Shown here one piece after another: positions 13,900-27,114 of a DNA stretch of 64,000 bases. Source of the DNA: Sphagnum magellanicum (lineage: Eukaryota; Streptophyta; Sphagnopsida; Sphagnales; Sphagnaceae); contig CM038919.1 of NCBI GenBank assembly GCA_021904315.1, forward strand, positions 1,860,001 through 1,924,000, given 5' to 3'. Numbering within the stretch: the first letter of the stretch is position 1; the number at the start of each line of letters is the position of its first letter. Made by a program: the position numbers and the translations under genes. A model generated the notes under the pieces. The model was not told the origin of the DNA. It made no database searches and saw nothing but the letters and a program-made list of their open reading frames with translations.

Positions 13900-15779
13900 A
13901 ATATATATATATATGTTTAAATTTATTATTTATGTTAAAATATTTATGGTAAATAGGGTACACTAATTAACCTACAAATACCCAAACATCCTAAACTAAT
14001 TACTAATTTAAACTAGGTAATAATATTTTCATTATAATTCATCATAATTATTAAAAAATACTAAAATAATATTTGAAGTTTAAAGGAAAAGGAGTAATGA
14101 AAAATTAACAAGAAGAAAAAGAAGAAAAAATAAGCTTTCCAAATTACAAAACATTTTTTTTTTTAAACCCTTCTCTTTAGACCTCCGACTTTCAAACCTC
14201 ATAACTTTCTTATTTCTTATTAATTTTAATCAATTTAAAGTGCTATAAGAGTACCTCCTAAAATTCTACAAATAATCTCAAAATTCTGATAGTAACATAA
14301 CAACATAAAAAGAACTTTTTGGGTGTTTAAGAACTGGCTTTTGTAGTGTCCAACGGTTTTTAAAAAAAAAGTTGTTCACCCCTTTACTTTGGGGGCCCAT
14401 AACTTTTTTTCATTTCTAATCCACTTTTGACAATTCTTGGTGTCTTAAATGCACTAAGAAAAAAACTTCAACTTTCCATAAGGCCTTTTGTTTGGGGCAT
14501 GAGGTAGGAGGGGCCAGGGGTGGGAAGTGTTTAGCATCTTCCTGAGCAAAGGATTTGACTTAGACTTTCTCAAAGTTGTTAAGAGGAAGATTAATAGGAA
14601 GAAGAGGAATTGTAGCAATAGTAGCAAGGGGAGGAAGAGGGCATGGGATTTAGCAAAGTGGTGGGAATGTGCATAGGCAGTAGCTGCCACAATATGTTAT
14701 CCCTCCTTATCACCACCAACACTACCAGCAACACCATTACAACAATCGATGAGGTCCTACTTAGATTGTTCATGTCACTTCCATTGACACCATGGGACAT
14801 AGCCCATTTGACAACCTTGGCAACATTATTCGATCTCTTTTAATCTTCACACACTAGTAAATAAGAGGCACTTCCAGTTTGGACCTTGAATCGATGGCAA
14901 TGTCATTTCAGTGATTAGGTCAACTTGAATTGTCCTCCAAGGACTCCAAGGAGCTAGGGTTTTCATTTAGGGTTTTTCCTTAGCTCATATGGGTTTGTTG
15001 GCGAAGCACCCAACAAACTCAATCACATTGAAATCCACATCCACCCCCTTCCTTAGAAAGAAGAACCAAAAAGGATAAGAAAAACCAATGTTAGTGAGGG
15101 TTTAAGTCCCTTAAATTTTCTAAATTTTCTTAACATTATGGGACATATGAAAACAACAATTTTTTGGAGCAAAGGAAGAGGATAGTGACAATTGCAACAC
15201 CAACATCAACATACAACAAGACAACAAAGGTAAAGAGGCCAAGGGAAGATAGGTTTTGTCTTTTTGCTATTCTTTTGTTTGAGTTTTGTTTTGTGGTGGG
15301 TCGTTTTCTTCATGCTTTCGTCAAGCTTAGAAAGTTTTTTATCACCAAAAATTTAGTCCTTATATTCAAATCAAACATAATAGAAAGTTTTTACTATAGA
15401 GAGAGATTTCACCACAATCTTGGGTTTTTTTTGGTTCTTGTCATAATTTTAGAGAAATAACAAAGGTCATTTCATTTAGTATTGTGTGATTAACTTTGTA
15501 GATTTAAAATTGCCTTATAACAATAAACAATTTTTAGAAAATGGGGCATGTGTTCATAGTAGACCTCCTACTTCATGGACACCAAACGTTGCATGTTCCC
15601 CAACTCATCACGTTTCATTGAACCTCATAATTCCCATCACCTATTCGCTTCATCATGTGCCACCACTAACTTATCCTCCACCTCATCCCCCATGCAAACC
15701 ACAAACCACCCACTAGTTACCCCTCCAATTTTAACAAATCATACACCACCTACTAGTGTCCCTTACTAGTCCCCAACCT
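11546..15779. other. AT-rich intergenic DNA with microsatellites
   Basis: A (TA)n tract lies at about 13868-13892 with a second at 13902-13913. The Leu-rich minus-strand frames at 14454-14800 look like low-complexity shadows of a purine-rich strand. No gene supported. The stretch from about 15540 turns pyrimidine- and C-rich and may already belong to the retroelement that follows. Confidence 0.45.
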
Positions 15780-18700
15780 TTTTGTGAGTGTGGGGTCCTA
15801 ACTTTACCTTTTCCCAAACCCCCTCGAGCATGCACAACTAGGACATTTTCCCCCTCCCATTTTATTGGTCCTTACAGTTGGCCATGATCATAACCCCCAA
15901 CCTACCCCCATTTTTTCAACATGCCTTTAACTTCCACCTAAAATCTTGTGCCCCACTTGTGGGCACCGATTTACTAGTTGAAGGTTAGCTCGTCATTAAC
16001 ATTCATGTCAGACATCTAATTCATCCAATCCAAACCCTTGTGATCATCCTAGTTCAATACCTTCCCTTACTCCCACTCCACCTACATTAGCCTAAACTTG
16101 GGTTTCAACATTAGGTGTTGTTGGGTCCTTTCACTTAGGCCTTTGTTGTCCTTGATTGTCTAACCACATTCCCACCACTCTACGACGTGATGTACAAATG
16201 GCATTTCGTTTTCCATTAGATAAGCTAACATAGGACACATGTTGTGTGGCAAGTTTACACTTATTCCTCTTATTACCCCAATGGTGTTTCGCTTTGCCCC
16301 CTTGTGGTGTAGCGATAGGGCATAGGGAAATGTGGATTTGACTTAAGTGTTTTCTAGTAGGCGACCATGAATACTTGCAAGAGTTTTTTTTTGGGGGCTA
16401 AAGCTTTGTCAGCTAGTTTGAACTTAATCCCTTTTCCTTAACATGATCTTCCAACTCACAAACGTTTGCTCCATAGTTTAACCCTTTGTTGTGCAAGGGA
16501 ATACTTTCAAGGAGCTCGTGCATTGGCACCATTTTCTTTCACACCCACCACCTTCGACATCACCTCAACTGTAACTAAATTACACCCTGAATTAGATGGC
16601 TACTTCCCATTTTCTTAGAAGACTACAACCTAGACTAGGACCTCAAGTTTTCTTCTAATTCCTTCAAGTTAACATTCTAACACATGCCACATTTATTGGT
16701 AAATGGTCTTTCTGGGATGGTTTTTGAATACCTTTGGGTCTATTTTCGTCTTAAAGATTCAGCAAGTGGATTCCCTTAGTTGTTCCAACTTTGTTTTCAT
16801 ACTCCACAAGGTCACATTCCACCCCAAATTGCACGCGTCCTTAGAGCAGCCTACTTCTTAGCCATGACCAAGCCTTTAAGTGGAGTTTGTCCCATTGTAA
16901 TGGGGGAATCATTGTATTGACTCACAAGTCACCTTTTATGTCTTCAATTCCATGAAGCTTTTGTAACACATTTTTCCTCACACTAATTTGGAATTGTAAC
17001 TAAAGGTGGTCGTGAAGCAATAATCCACAACATTAGGGTCACCTTGGACCTTCACCCCAATTGGGTTGTTCTTCAACTCAATGTGGCAAATGCCTTCAAT
17101 TTAGTGTTAGATGACATTCATATCATAGGTTCCCTTTTAATTGTATCATTTGCCTACGAACATTTCCAAACCAAACTCCATGTAATAGGTTTTCTATCCA
17201 ACCTCAAAAATGTGTTATGTGGTCACCCTTTGGCCTGCCATTAAACTTCAACACCCCATCCTAGTTTACCACCCCATCCAAAGGAATTAGAATCTTGGGG
17301 GTTCTGTTGGGCACTTTAATTTTCACATCATCTTTCATCAAAGATGCCTTGCAAGAGGATGCTTGACATGTGGACCTTCTCCTTAAAATGGGGGTGTTCA
17401 TGTGGCCTTTGGAATTTTAATTCGTTGTTTTGTGCAATGCCCATCATATCTTTTACGATGCACACCTCCATCTTCCACCTTCATAGAATCCCTTATTTCT
17501 TTTTATTACTCCCTCTATAAAATGTTTGGACACCTTTTGGGTCCAGGATCTTTTGATAACCTAGAGGGACCTTCAATTCGTAAACAAACTTCTTTCCCAA
17601 TAACCTTTGGTGGTGTCAAGTTCATATCAACATCCATCATCGCCCCTAACAACCTATTTATGGAATTGGGCCCTTATCACTTTAGTCATAGTTACTAGGT
17701 TTATGGTTGATCAACATCCCTTCCTTTTTGAAGTTTTAGCCCGAGTCGACAATAACACATTTCCTTTCCAACAACACCTCAAGGCGGCATGTGATCTTTT
17801 ACCGCCCCCAACCTATGCATGTCTTCCTCCATTTGAACAACTCATCAAACAACAAATGGTTCAACTTCAAGATTTCATTTCGAAACGTGTGCACCATCAT
17901 ACCCTTTCCAGCATGCTTTCATCTGAAGCCCATCATGCGCGAATTTTATCCTGTTTTGGCCCAAGGGTAAACATTTAATTTATAGTTTAACCAGTTTTCC
18001 CAGTCTTTCAATTATTTTTCCTAGTTTTTTGCATAACATTTCATATGTGATTTGGACTACCCCATCCTTCAAGTGTCTTTTGATGTGTGTGCACGCATCC
18101 CATCAATCCTATGGGTATCCACCTCTTACATTGTGCTCATGGCAATAAACACATTGGAACCCATGATGCAATTTGTGGCACCTTTACCACCATTATGTGA
18201 GATGCTAGTTTCCACATGGGATAGAACAATTACATGCATTTCCTTCAACCACATTTAACTCCTTTTGTTGACGAGTCGACATTTTGCTTACCAAAAATGG
18301 CATTCACACCTTAGCCGACATTGTCATTATCAACCCAACATGAACATATTTACTTCCCTGATCTTGTGCAATTCAAGGATTTACTACTTCTGATGCAACT
18401 CAAGTTAAGGAAAGGAGCTATCGCAAGCAACACCCCACTAATCAATTTTTCCCCTTAACAATTGAGGTATTTGGTTGCTTAGACAAAATGCCGATGTGTT
18501 TTTACACGATTGTGCCAATGCCATTTGGAGCTTGAAGGGGATAGAAGGTCCTCATCTTTCTACCTTGGTCACTTTTCTTTGTCAAAAAGTTTTGATCACA
18601 TTATAAAGGATACAATCATTTTCCATCTTAAGTCAGGTGATAGCCGTAGGCTTAATTACTTTTTGACTTCGACCCCTTCAAAACACACTGTAACCAAAAA

Positions 18701-19790
18701 GAGAGGGTCCAAAAACACACAACACACAGCCTGCCTTCAACGAACCCATGTGTCCATGTTCTCCTGATCTACTCCACATAGTTCAGACCTTCGATCTCAC
18801 ACAACATACTAACTACCTACTAACACTTGCAGACGAACATCACAAGATCAAAGACGTACAAGTGTCTTGCATTCCACACAACAACAAAGCAGGTTTTACA
18901 GTATCCATCTCTTGCCTCGCCCATTCACACAGATGCCAGTGAGGGAAACTCTTTCATTACATTACAGACTATGTACATTCCTCGAAAGCACAAGCTCACT
19001 TTTCCATCAAATGTTCACAAAAACACCAAATTCCCAGTGCTGTCTAGTCTCTCTCTTTCCAATTCCTCTGCACTAGCTTGACCGACTACCAGGCGCAGCG
19101 GAAAGTTCGAGCATTCAGCCAAGTTATCCTAGCTAACAGAGCTTCTCATTGCTCTCTCTACAAAGATCGCTTCTTCTGCCTCCTCATTCTCAAGATCAAC
19201 TGATCATCCTCCCTCAAAAATCCTCCTCCTTGTAATTTAAGCTACCCCAAAAGCTCATCAGACTTCCGTTAGCTTCCTCCTGAAGCCTCCCGAATCTCCT
19301 GCCACTCCGTTCCATCCAGCTCCCACCGTCAACTGCCATTGCTTGCTCCTCTCCATCAATTCGACTCCATCCCTCCTCATAATTTCCAACCGCCAATCTT
19401 CCTGGACCACTCAGCACACACCAACAAATACCAAGCAAGCCATGCAACTCCATGCAATAGTTAATGGGGCGCCGCTATAAGATAACGGCTGATAAGGCAA
19501 TTTAAACCTCAAGATTAGCCAGCGTTTAGCTTTGCGCGGCGACCTAATTTCGTACTACAACACCTCCCATCACCATGGTCGATCTATTACAAGCCATTGG
19601 TTTTTGAAATATAAATATGGCCGACCTTCCACAGGCGATGGGTTATGGACATGGAAAGATTTTCACAACTACTTTGAGCCAACTTGACATCATGTCACTT
19701 CTCCTTTTTTATTTATTTTACTCCTTTGTACATTTCCCTAATCTATGATGTGTTTCTTAATAAAGCTTTATAGGTCTTTGATGATGACTT
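15780..19790 (+). mobile_element. Decayed non-LTR (LINE-like) retroelement with reverse-transcriptase remnants
   Basis: Peptide fragments of one reverse-transcriptase polyprotein run in order but jump between frames and carry stops. Seen: KPLSGVCPIVMGESLY (about 16870), then GGREAIIHNIRVTLDLHPNW and VVLQLNVANAFN (RT motif A, about 17010-17100), then DDIHIIGSLLIVSFAYEHFQ (about 17115). The RT core between the last two, including the expected RQGDPL block, is deleted. The C-terminal part includes RFMVDQHPF, LKAACDLLPPP, SSMLSSEAHHARILSC, KNGIHTLADIVI and FFPLTIEVFGCL (to about 18480). It resumes after the nested insertion with TPPITMVDLLQAIGF (about 19562-19608). A 3' tail follows with AATAAA at 19759-19764. 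The 5' limit is uncertain. Coding capacity is lost. Assignment to a LINE-type RT rests on motif A (NAFN) and the ADD-like motif; clade not determined. Confidence 0.75.
18689..19559. mobile_element. Probable solo LTR (871 bp) nested in the LINE remnant
   Basis: The insert begins TGTAACC and ends TACTACA (TG...CA, with matching TGTA/TACA ends). It is flanked by acac at 18685-18688 and 19560-19563. Removing the insert plus one acac joins the host element in frame: the codons for LQNT are followed directly by PPITMVDLL. The segment is less AT-rich than its surroundings. No internal retroelement domain or second LTR is seen, so a solo LTR left by recombination is the simplest reading. The orientation is not determined. 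Confidence 0.6.
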
Positions 19791-22700
19791 CAACTTTTGT
19801 TTGGACACCAAAAGCAACGGAGCCCTCCCCAAGTTGGTCTACCTTTTACCCTAATGCATTAGTTGCATCTAATGTGCAACTAAGTTCGTTCATGAAATTT
19901 GCAACATAATTTTTTTTCCTTTGTCTTTTGGCTTCTAATCCAATTTTGGACAATATATAAGTAGATGCCTTGTATTAACCAAAGACCAAATGCCATTAAG
20001 GATGAATGAAAAAAAAAAAACTTGACCTTAATTAAATGATTAAATCTAAAAATAAAATTGGATTATTAGAAACCTACCTATATAGCCTAAACCTAACTAC
20101 TTTTCAACTTACTTACCTAGTAGGGTGTAATAACTACTTACCTACCTAGGCACTATGTGTTAACACCTCATTAACCTTAAATTGGATGATTTAGATTTCA
20201 TTAATTAATATTTAAAAATAAAAACTAGGTGTGCTTTAATGGTCAAATGGTCAATGAACATTCCCTGGTGTGCCACATGTCATCATCCTACTGGTAAAAA
20301 AATTTAATGATTAAGATTCATCCAATGATTTTTTAATTTGTAAACATAAAAATAATTTTAAAATGACACATGTCCACAAGGAAGTCGTCTAATTTTTAAA
20401 CACATGTCATACTTTGATTAGTTGCACTACAATTGCAAGGAAAGTTACACATAAGGTGTAACTACATTTGGATTGGAATGTATGGACAAACACATATATT
20501 AATATTGTATATACATGTTGTATATGTAGTGTCACATGTAATTGAATGTCATGTGCAACTTATCTTATGCAACTAAATTTTAATTACAAACGATAGTTGC
20601 ATAACTTAGAATTTTTACTAGTGAATTATTAATTCATAATTCACATAGAAAAAAATTAATACCAAATAATCATATTATTATTATTATTATTATTTTATTA
20701 ACATTTTTATTTTAAAATTAAATAAATAAAATATTAACTAATGCATAATTAGTAACTAAATTAATAAAAAAAAACTAACTATTAATTATAAAATTTCGTT
20801 AAATAGTTAAATAATTTAATAATTTAGTAAATAACGAAAATATTAAACAATCAATAATTAATATTTAAATTATAACCAACTAACATAATAGTTATACATT
20901 ATTAATTAATAGTTCGAAAATGAAAAAATGAAAGATTAAAATAATAATTAATTAGCCAATTTATTAATTATGATTTATTAGATAATAATTTAATAAATAA
21001 TCAAAATATGAAATAATAAATAAATGAATAATACTTGATTAGAATATTAACTAATTATTAATTATTAAATAACCAAAAATAAATTAATGAATGAATTGTA
21101 AATTATTGATGAATAATTCATAAATATATTTTAAAATAACTACAATATTATTACATTAACCATTATGAATTACATAAAAATTAACTAAATAGTTAGTTAT
21201 AAATAATTGATTAATAGTTTATATAGAAAAAAAATTGAATAATATTGAAATATTAATTACAAATACTACATATGAAATATTTATTATCAATTAATTAAAA
21301 ATTAACTAATTAATGAATAGGTAGCTTATGTTCAGTAGGTAGGTAACATAGGATCAACAGGTAGATAAACATAAGTAGATAGGTTGATAAGCTAGGTTAA
21401 GTGGGTAAAAAATATATAGGTAGTTAGGTGGTTAATGTTTCTAAATCAAATTTAAATACAACATAATAAATACACCAATGGAAACATATCCCCATTATAC
21501 CCCTAATAGAAATTAACAAAAGTACACATACTTTTCAAATGTTTCCTAATACACCTATTTATATCACTAGGGGCTATCTTGACACCTTAGTAATGTGACT
21601 AAGTGTGGTTGCATTTGGAATAATGGGACATATGGGTATGATCATGAATGAAAAAAAATTTAATGTGTAAGATGAAGAAGTCGTTAGTTGCAAATGTAGT
21701 TGTAGGATAGTTGCAAGAATGGTTAAAGGTGCAAAATAGTTGTAGAAAACAATTAAAGGTAGTTGCAAACAACAAATAATTGCATGTGGTTGCAAATGCA
21801 TTGGTTGCATTTTGGGGGATTTCTTCTAGTGAGTGAGTTTTTTGTGGGTTGTAGACATCTGAATCTTTAGGAGTGTGTTTTGGGTCTACAAAGGGTAAAT
21901 ATTTTCTAAATGTTTTCTCTATGTCTTCTCTATGGAAAAAAGATGTAGATCTAAATGCATTCAAAATTATGGAAACCATTTTATTTCTTGGGTTTTAGTC
22001 TTGAAGATGATTTTGTCATCTAGAGAACTTTGCTCCACATCTACTTGCAAAACTTGAGTAGTGAGGTTAATAGTAGTCTTTGTTAATCTTTGGTTCCATT
22101 TACTGCAACATCTTCTAATTGTTTGGTCCCCTTGATGTTAGTCTGCTTTAGAGGCGCCTTTGAGGAGTTTTTGAGATCATTGCAATGTTTTAAATAGTTG
22201 CCTATTTTTTCCACTCTTTCTTCCCACAATCAATAGGGGTTTGTTTTAGAGGCACAAAGAGGTTTACATTGTTGTAGTGTCTAGTCAATGTGTAGTTCAA
22301 TCTTTGTAAACTATATGTTGTTTCACTTCTGCATTGTCTAAACAAATTAGTTCAGTTATGAATTCTTTAATTCCAGAAATCTAGTGTATGTGGGATTTAA
22401 TTTTTTAAATGCACTTAAGAAATTATCAACTTAAGTTGCAGGTAGTGCATTTTAAATGTTCTATTTCCTATCAATTAATCATAATTCTGAAACAAATTTT
22501 TGGTGAGATCTGATCTATTGTATATGGTGAATATCTTGAAAGTTGATATATGTTGTTTAGTTAATAAACCTAACAATGGTACAATTCAAGTGCAACAACA
22601 TTACAACCAATTGAAGCTTCATGGTTCATATTAAATAGGTTGGTTTACATAGTTTCATGTTTTTTTTTTTTGCCATATACCTTACGGGGATCTTCCTTCA

Positions 22701-23640
22701 GTTATATTTTATTTCATTAGCGAGATTGATTTTCAAGATTATTTGCAAATAGACTTGCCCCAAGTCTAGGGGGGGACATAGCTTAGGGATGTGATGGGAA
22801 AAATGTTTGGGATGAAAGAATAACAACCTTGGTTCCTCATATATTAAATATTAGTGTCATGGATTGGGAAGGGCATAATATTGAGTCCTTGAAAAGTTGA
22901 GGGGCATCTTTGGACTCAGAGTTAAAATATGTGGACCATGAATTATCTATAGTTGGATTTAGGAATGTTGTGAAAAGGTGGTTAAAAATAGAGCGGAACA
23001 ACTTGAAGGCATGGTACATGCACAAGAAAAAATCTTGTCTTTTTCCACTACCCAAATTTGTTAGGTTTTTAATGAAATAGGACAAAATTGACTAATATGC
23101 AATTTGTTTGGTTTTTTGCAATTTTTTGGTATTTTGCAAGATACTGTGATGTGGAATAACATGCCATGTCATCATACAATTTTTTTTTTCATTTTTTTTT
23201 TTTTTTTTTGGGGCTAGATTGAGGAGTCACAGATTACATGTACATACATGTACTCATGCAAACATGTAATGACATACACCATTTAAGCATGATGTACATA
23301 TTTGCATATTCACCATGATGTATATGTCTGTAAATTACATTTGTATAATATACATTAAAGCATGCATCCATCAAGGGTTGAGCCCAAAGACCTCATGGAA
23401 ACACTCCAAAGTTTTAACCACCAAACCACTTCAACATTTTATAAACAAGGATGAAAAAGTTTTAACTTTATCATGTTTAGAATGAAATTGTTTAGGAAAT
23501 TCAAATTTAACATACATTTCTTTTACAAAAAATATTCAAATGCTACAAAATGAAAATATGATCTTCAAGCTTATTCAATAATGTATTCATATATATAATT
23601 TACAAAAAATAAATTTACGATGTAAAAAAAACAACTTAAA
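19791..23640. other. Very AT-rich intergenic DNA
   Basis: 20640-21320 is almost pure A/T, with taatta/attaat words and an (ATT)n run near 20680-20694. 21690-21800 carries loosely repeated agttgcaaa/ttgtag words. A long T-run lies near 23178-23211. No gene supported. Confidence 0.5.
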
Positions 23641-25110
23641 ATAACATTTTATGAATAAATAAACAAATATCTTTTTGTTTAAATTAACCTAAGTTTTTTG
23701 TAAATTCAAAGTGAATTCAAAAATACATTTATTTAAGTTTCTAAAAAAATCAATTACATAAAATATGTTTATTTTTTGAAGAATGGAAAATTTTTATTTT
23801 CCCCAAAATAATTAGTATAAATTTATTTATTTGTTGTTATGATGTTTTTAAAATGGTAATCATCCATAAGAAGATTACCACATTTGGTTATAGACAGGTT
23901 GCGTAGTTGGAAATTTGTTTAAATCTTTCAATATTATGGTTATTTACTATATTTTATTGTAATAATTTCATAATATACACTTTAAATTTGGCCTCAAAAA
24001 AACTTTCCTTCAAAATCAAAATCTTTTTTTGATGTTGTTGCCCTTTTAAATTGGCAAAAATTAGTCATAAGAAAAAACATTAATTAAGTAATAAATGTAG
24101 TCATTTAATTATAAAGTCCATTTTTTAGTAGGACTAATCATACATTAATACCAATGATAATTACACAACTTTTTTAAAAATCACAACATTTTTTAATTTT
24201 TTTATGATGTAAGATACATTTTGATGATACAATTTACATTTTTTTCTTTTATAAAAAAAATACAATTAAATTTGGTGAAATTCTGAGTTTAAATAATTGG
24301 ATTAACCCCCCCTCCCCCCAACCACCATATTTTTTTAGTTTCAAAATTTCTTAACTTGGCAATTTTTTTTGGGAAACAAGTGGAAAAACAATAGTCCAAA
24401 TTCAAGGAAAAATGTAACCAAAAAATGTCATGAATAAATCTACAAATTTGTTTTTGTTTAAATTGACCTAAATTTTTTGTAAATTCAATGTCAATTCGAA
24501 AATGCATTAATTAAATACTTTACAATTTTATTTTCAATACATAAAATAAATTCATTTTTTGTGGAATTGCAAGTTTTAATTTTCCCCAATATAATTAAAT
24601 AAATTTTTAAATTTATTTTTACAATGTTGGTAAAATGGTAATCATCCATAAAAGAAATTGCCACATTAAGTTGTGTAATTAAATTTTTTTTCAAATCTTT
24701 CAATATTATGGTGAATTATTATATTTTATTGTAAAAATTTGACAAAAGAAATTCTTTCAAAAAAATCCTTTCCTAATGTTGTTGTTCCCTTATGTTAAAA
24801 AATTTGGTCACAAAAAAAATTTAATTAAATAGTCAATATAACTATTTAATTATCAAGACCATATTTGTTTAGTAAGATATATATAAGAATAGATTTTACA
24901 TTTTTTTCCTTTTAAAAATTTTTTAAAAATTAATTTGGTGAAATTTGTAGTTTAAATAGTTGAATACTCCCCCCGCCCCCCCACCCCCCACCCCACAACC
25001 AACATAGTTTTTTGGTTTCAAAATTTTAAAATTTGGCACTACTTGTTGGGAAAAATATGGAAACAAAATGGAAATTCAATTAAAAATGTAAACAACAAGA
25101 AATATTGTCA
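23641..25110 (+). repeat. Tandem duplication, two diverged units of about 0.7-0.78 kb
   Basis: Unit 1 is about 23641-24420 and unit 2 about 24421-25110. Anchors repeat in order: ttttgtttaaattnaccta (23672 and 24451), aaatggtaatcatccataa (near 23850 and 24635), tctttcaatattatgg (near 23925 and 24695), a C-tract (24306-24319 and 24968-24994), and a ttttggtttcaaaattt block after it. The C-tract has expanded in unit 2. No coding signal. Confidence 0.8.
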
Positions 25111-26040
25111 AAAATTTGAAATCACAAATTTCAAAGAAGAAAGGTTATTCTTAATGAGTGAATTAATTATAATAATTTCAACATTAAACACATAAAAATT
25201 ATAATATCAAATTTATTTGAAAACTTTTAGCTTTTTCTTTGAGATCATTATAAACATTATCTAATTTTTTTGAAAATTTGAAATAAATATTAAGGATGTA
25301 ACTTTTTTTTTGGTGATGAATTTTCACCGTCTTGCAAACAAAAAAAAAGCCATCAACATCAACAAAACATCTTTAGATATTTAAAATTTTATATTTTAAA
25401 AATGATATAATTCTACAATGGTTTTAGGATTTGTATCCAAAATATTAAAATATTTTAACAAATTTGTGTCTCCATATATGGCTTATAGGCAAAACATGGT
25501 TAAATTTTCTTATGGATGATCTTGAAGAAGATTACAAAATTGAAAAAAAGAAAAGATTAAAAAATCATTGATGTCATTGTTATTATCGCCATTTATAATT
25601 CATTCATTCATTATTTCTTCAATGAAATTTTTTTATTTGTTTTTAATATTTAAACATAATCCTATAACAAAACCATCTTACAAATATTGATGAACCATAT
25701 TTAAAATATAAATAATAAGTTTAAAATACTGATATATTTTTTATCATAATAATAATACTTATAAATTTTAAGTTTTAATCCATTTTTTTAACATGGATTT
25801 GTTTTCATACACCAAGAAGAAAATAGGGAAAAAATTAAGGATTATTTTTGAGGTTGTTTTGGTTGGCATCATCAATATTCATAATAATAAACTTGTCCAT
25901 GATACCTAAAAAAAATTAAAGGAAAAGTATACATTCTAATTTACATAAATGTACAAGAATTTAATATATGAAAAAATCATAATTTAGAGGTTTACATGCA
26001 TCCTAAACTTTGGATGCATGAACAATTTGACTTAATCATT
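25111..26040. other. AT-rich intergenic DNA
   Basis: No ORF of note, no repeat recognised and no RNA gene recognised. Confidence 0.5.
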
Positions 26041-26665
26041 AACCCATTCAAATATAAATGTGAGTCTTCCCAAATTTGTATACATTCATTTCCAAAAATT
26101 ATGGTGAGTGCAAAATGCAACTCATGAATAGTGGATTTAACAACATTTAAAGTGAATGATTCAACTCATATGCAAATGTTAATAATTGAGAAAATTCACT
26201 AACCCATTCAAATATAAATATGAAACATTAAATTGTTATGTGTGTTTCGATATATACCAATAAATGCAATATGCGATGTTTGAATAATGATTTCAATAAG
26301 TCAAAGTGGATGATTTGACTCATGTAAAAATAGTTCAAAAAATGCGAAAAAATTAGTAAACCATCAAGTACAATTACAAAACATTGCGTTACATGTGTTT
26401 AATATATTATAATAAGTGCAAAATGCAATTTGTGAGTAATGATTTCAATATATTAAAAATGAATAGTTCAATTTTGATAATTGAAAAGATGTGAAAAAAA
26501 TCACAAATTCATTCCAATATAAATGTGGGGTTGAAAATTGTGTTTTAATAGATTATGGTAAATGTAAAATGTAATTCTTAAGTAATGGTTTCAACATGTT
26601 AAAAGTTGATAGTTCAACTCATGTACCATGTTGATAGTTAAAGAAATGTCAAAAAGTTCACTAAC
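26041..26665 (+). repeat. Tandem array, about 155-bp unit, four copies
   Basis: Units open with a variant of ctaacccattcaaatataaatgt near 26041, 26202, 26353 and 26507, and a fifth start near 26664 breaks off. Each contains, in order, a t-a-agtgcaaaatgcaa block, a gtaatgatttcaa block and a gatagttcaactcatgt block. Spacing is 152-161 bases. The monomer length is in the range of plant satellite DNA, but four copies do not show a large array. Confidence 0.75.
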
Positions 26666-26916
26666 CGATTATAATGCATGGTGTAAATGAAATCAAAAGT
26701 TACCTCAATTTCCATGTCAACAATTTGAAATTCTTAAATAAGGTCCAAATTATATTCATAAGTGAACATACTAAACGTAACAACTATGAATAATATTGAC
26801 CATTAATTAGTGCAATAAGTCATTTACAAACTTAAGATGGCGAATGTAATTGAAATGTAATCAAATCGGACAATAATAACAATGTGTAGGGGTGGAAAAG
26901 GACAAGATCTTTTCTT

Positions 26917-27114
26917 GTGATGGTAGGGAAGAGGGATTGCTCATTAAATATTGAACCAGTTGAATGGGAGAGGTTGAAATCCTATTGGTCAAAACTTAAG
27001 ACCAAGAAGAAGGCAAAACAAATGTCCAACATTAGGAGCAAAGTGAAGAACTTGGGCAATGTGGGGCGATTAGGTAAAGTAGGGAAAGAGGTGAGACTAA
27101 TATTTGTTGGTTAA
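26917..27114 (+). pseudogene. Possible fragment of a Ptta/En-Spm (CACTA) accessory transposase domain
   Basis: A 65-codon frame from ATG at 26917, rich in Lys and Arg, carries a pattern EWERLKSYWSKL followed by KQMSNIRSKVKN. It resembles the W..L..YWS...-K.KN..NR.K layout of the plant transposase family found with En/Spm elements. It is too short to be a functional protein, and no terminal repeats were found. It could instead be a chance basic ORF. Confidence 0.3.

Noticed and set aside
14454..14843. Overlapping Leu/Thr-rich ORFs on both strands
   Set aside because: Composition follows a purine-rich strand (gaagaagagg words); no conserved motif, and all frames are open for the same reason.
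19214..19453. 79-codon minus-strand ORF inside the proposed solo LTR
   Set aside because: Gly/Trp-rich composition from a CT-rich strand, no domain, and it lies wholly within the inserted segment.
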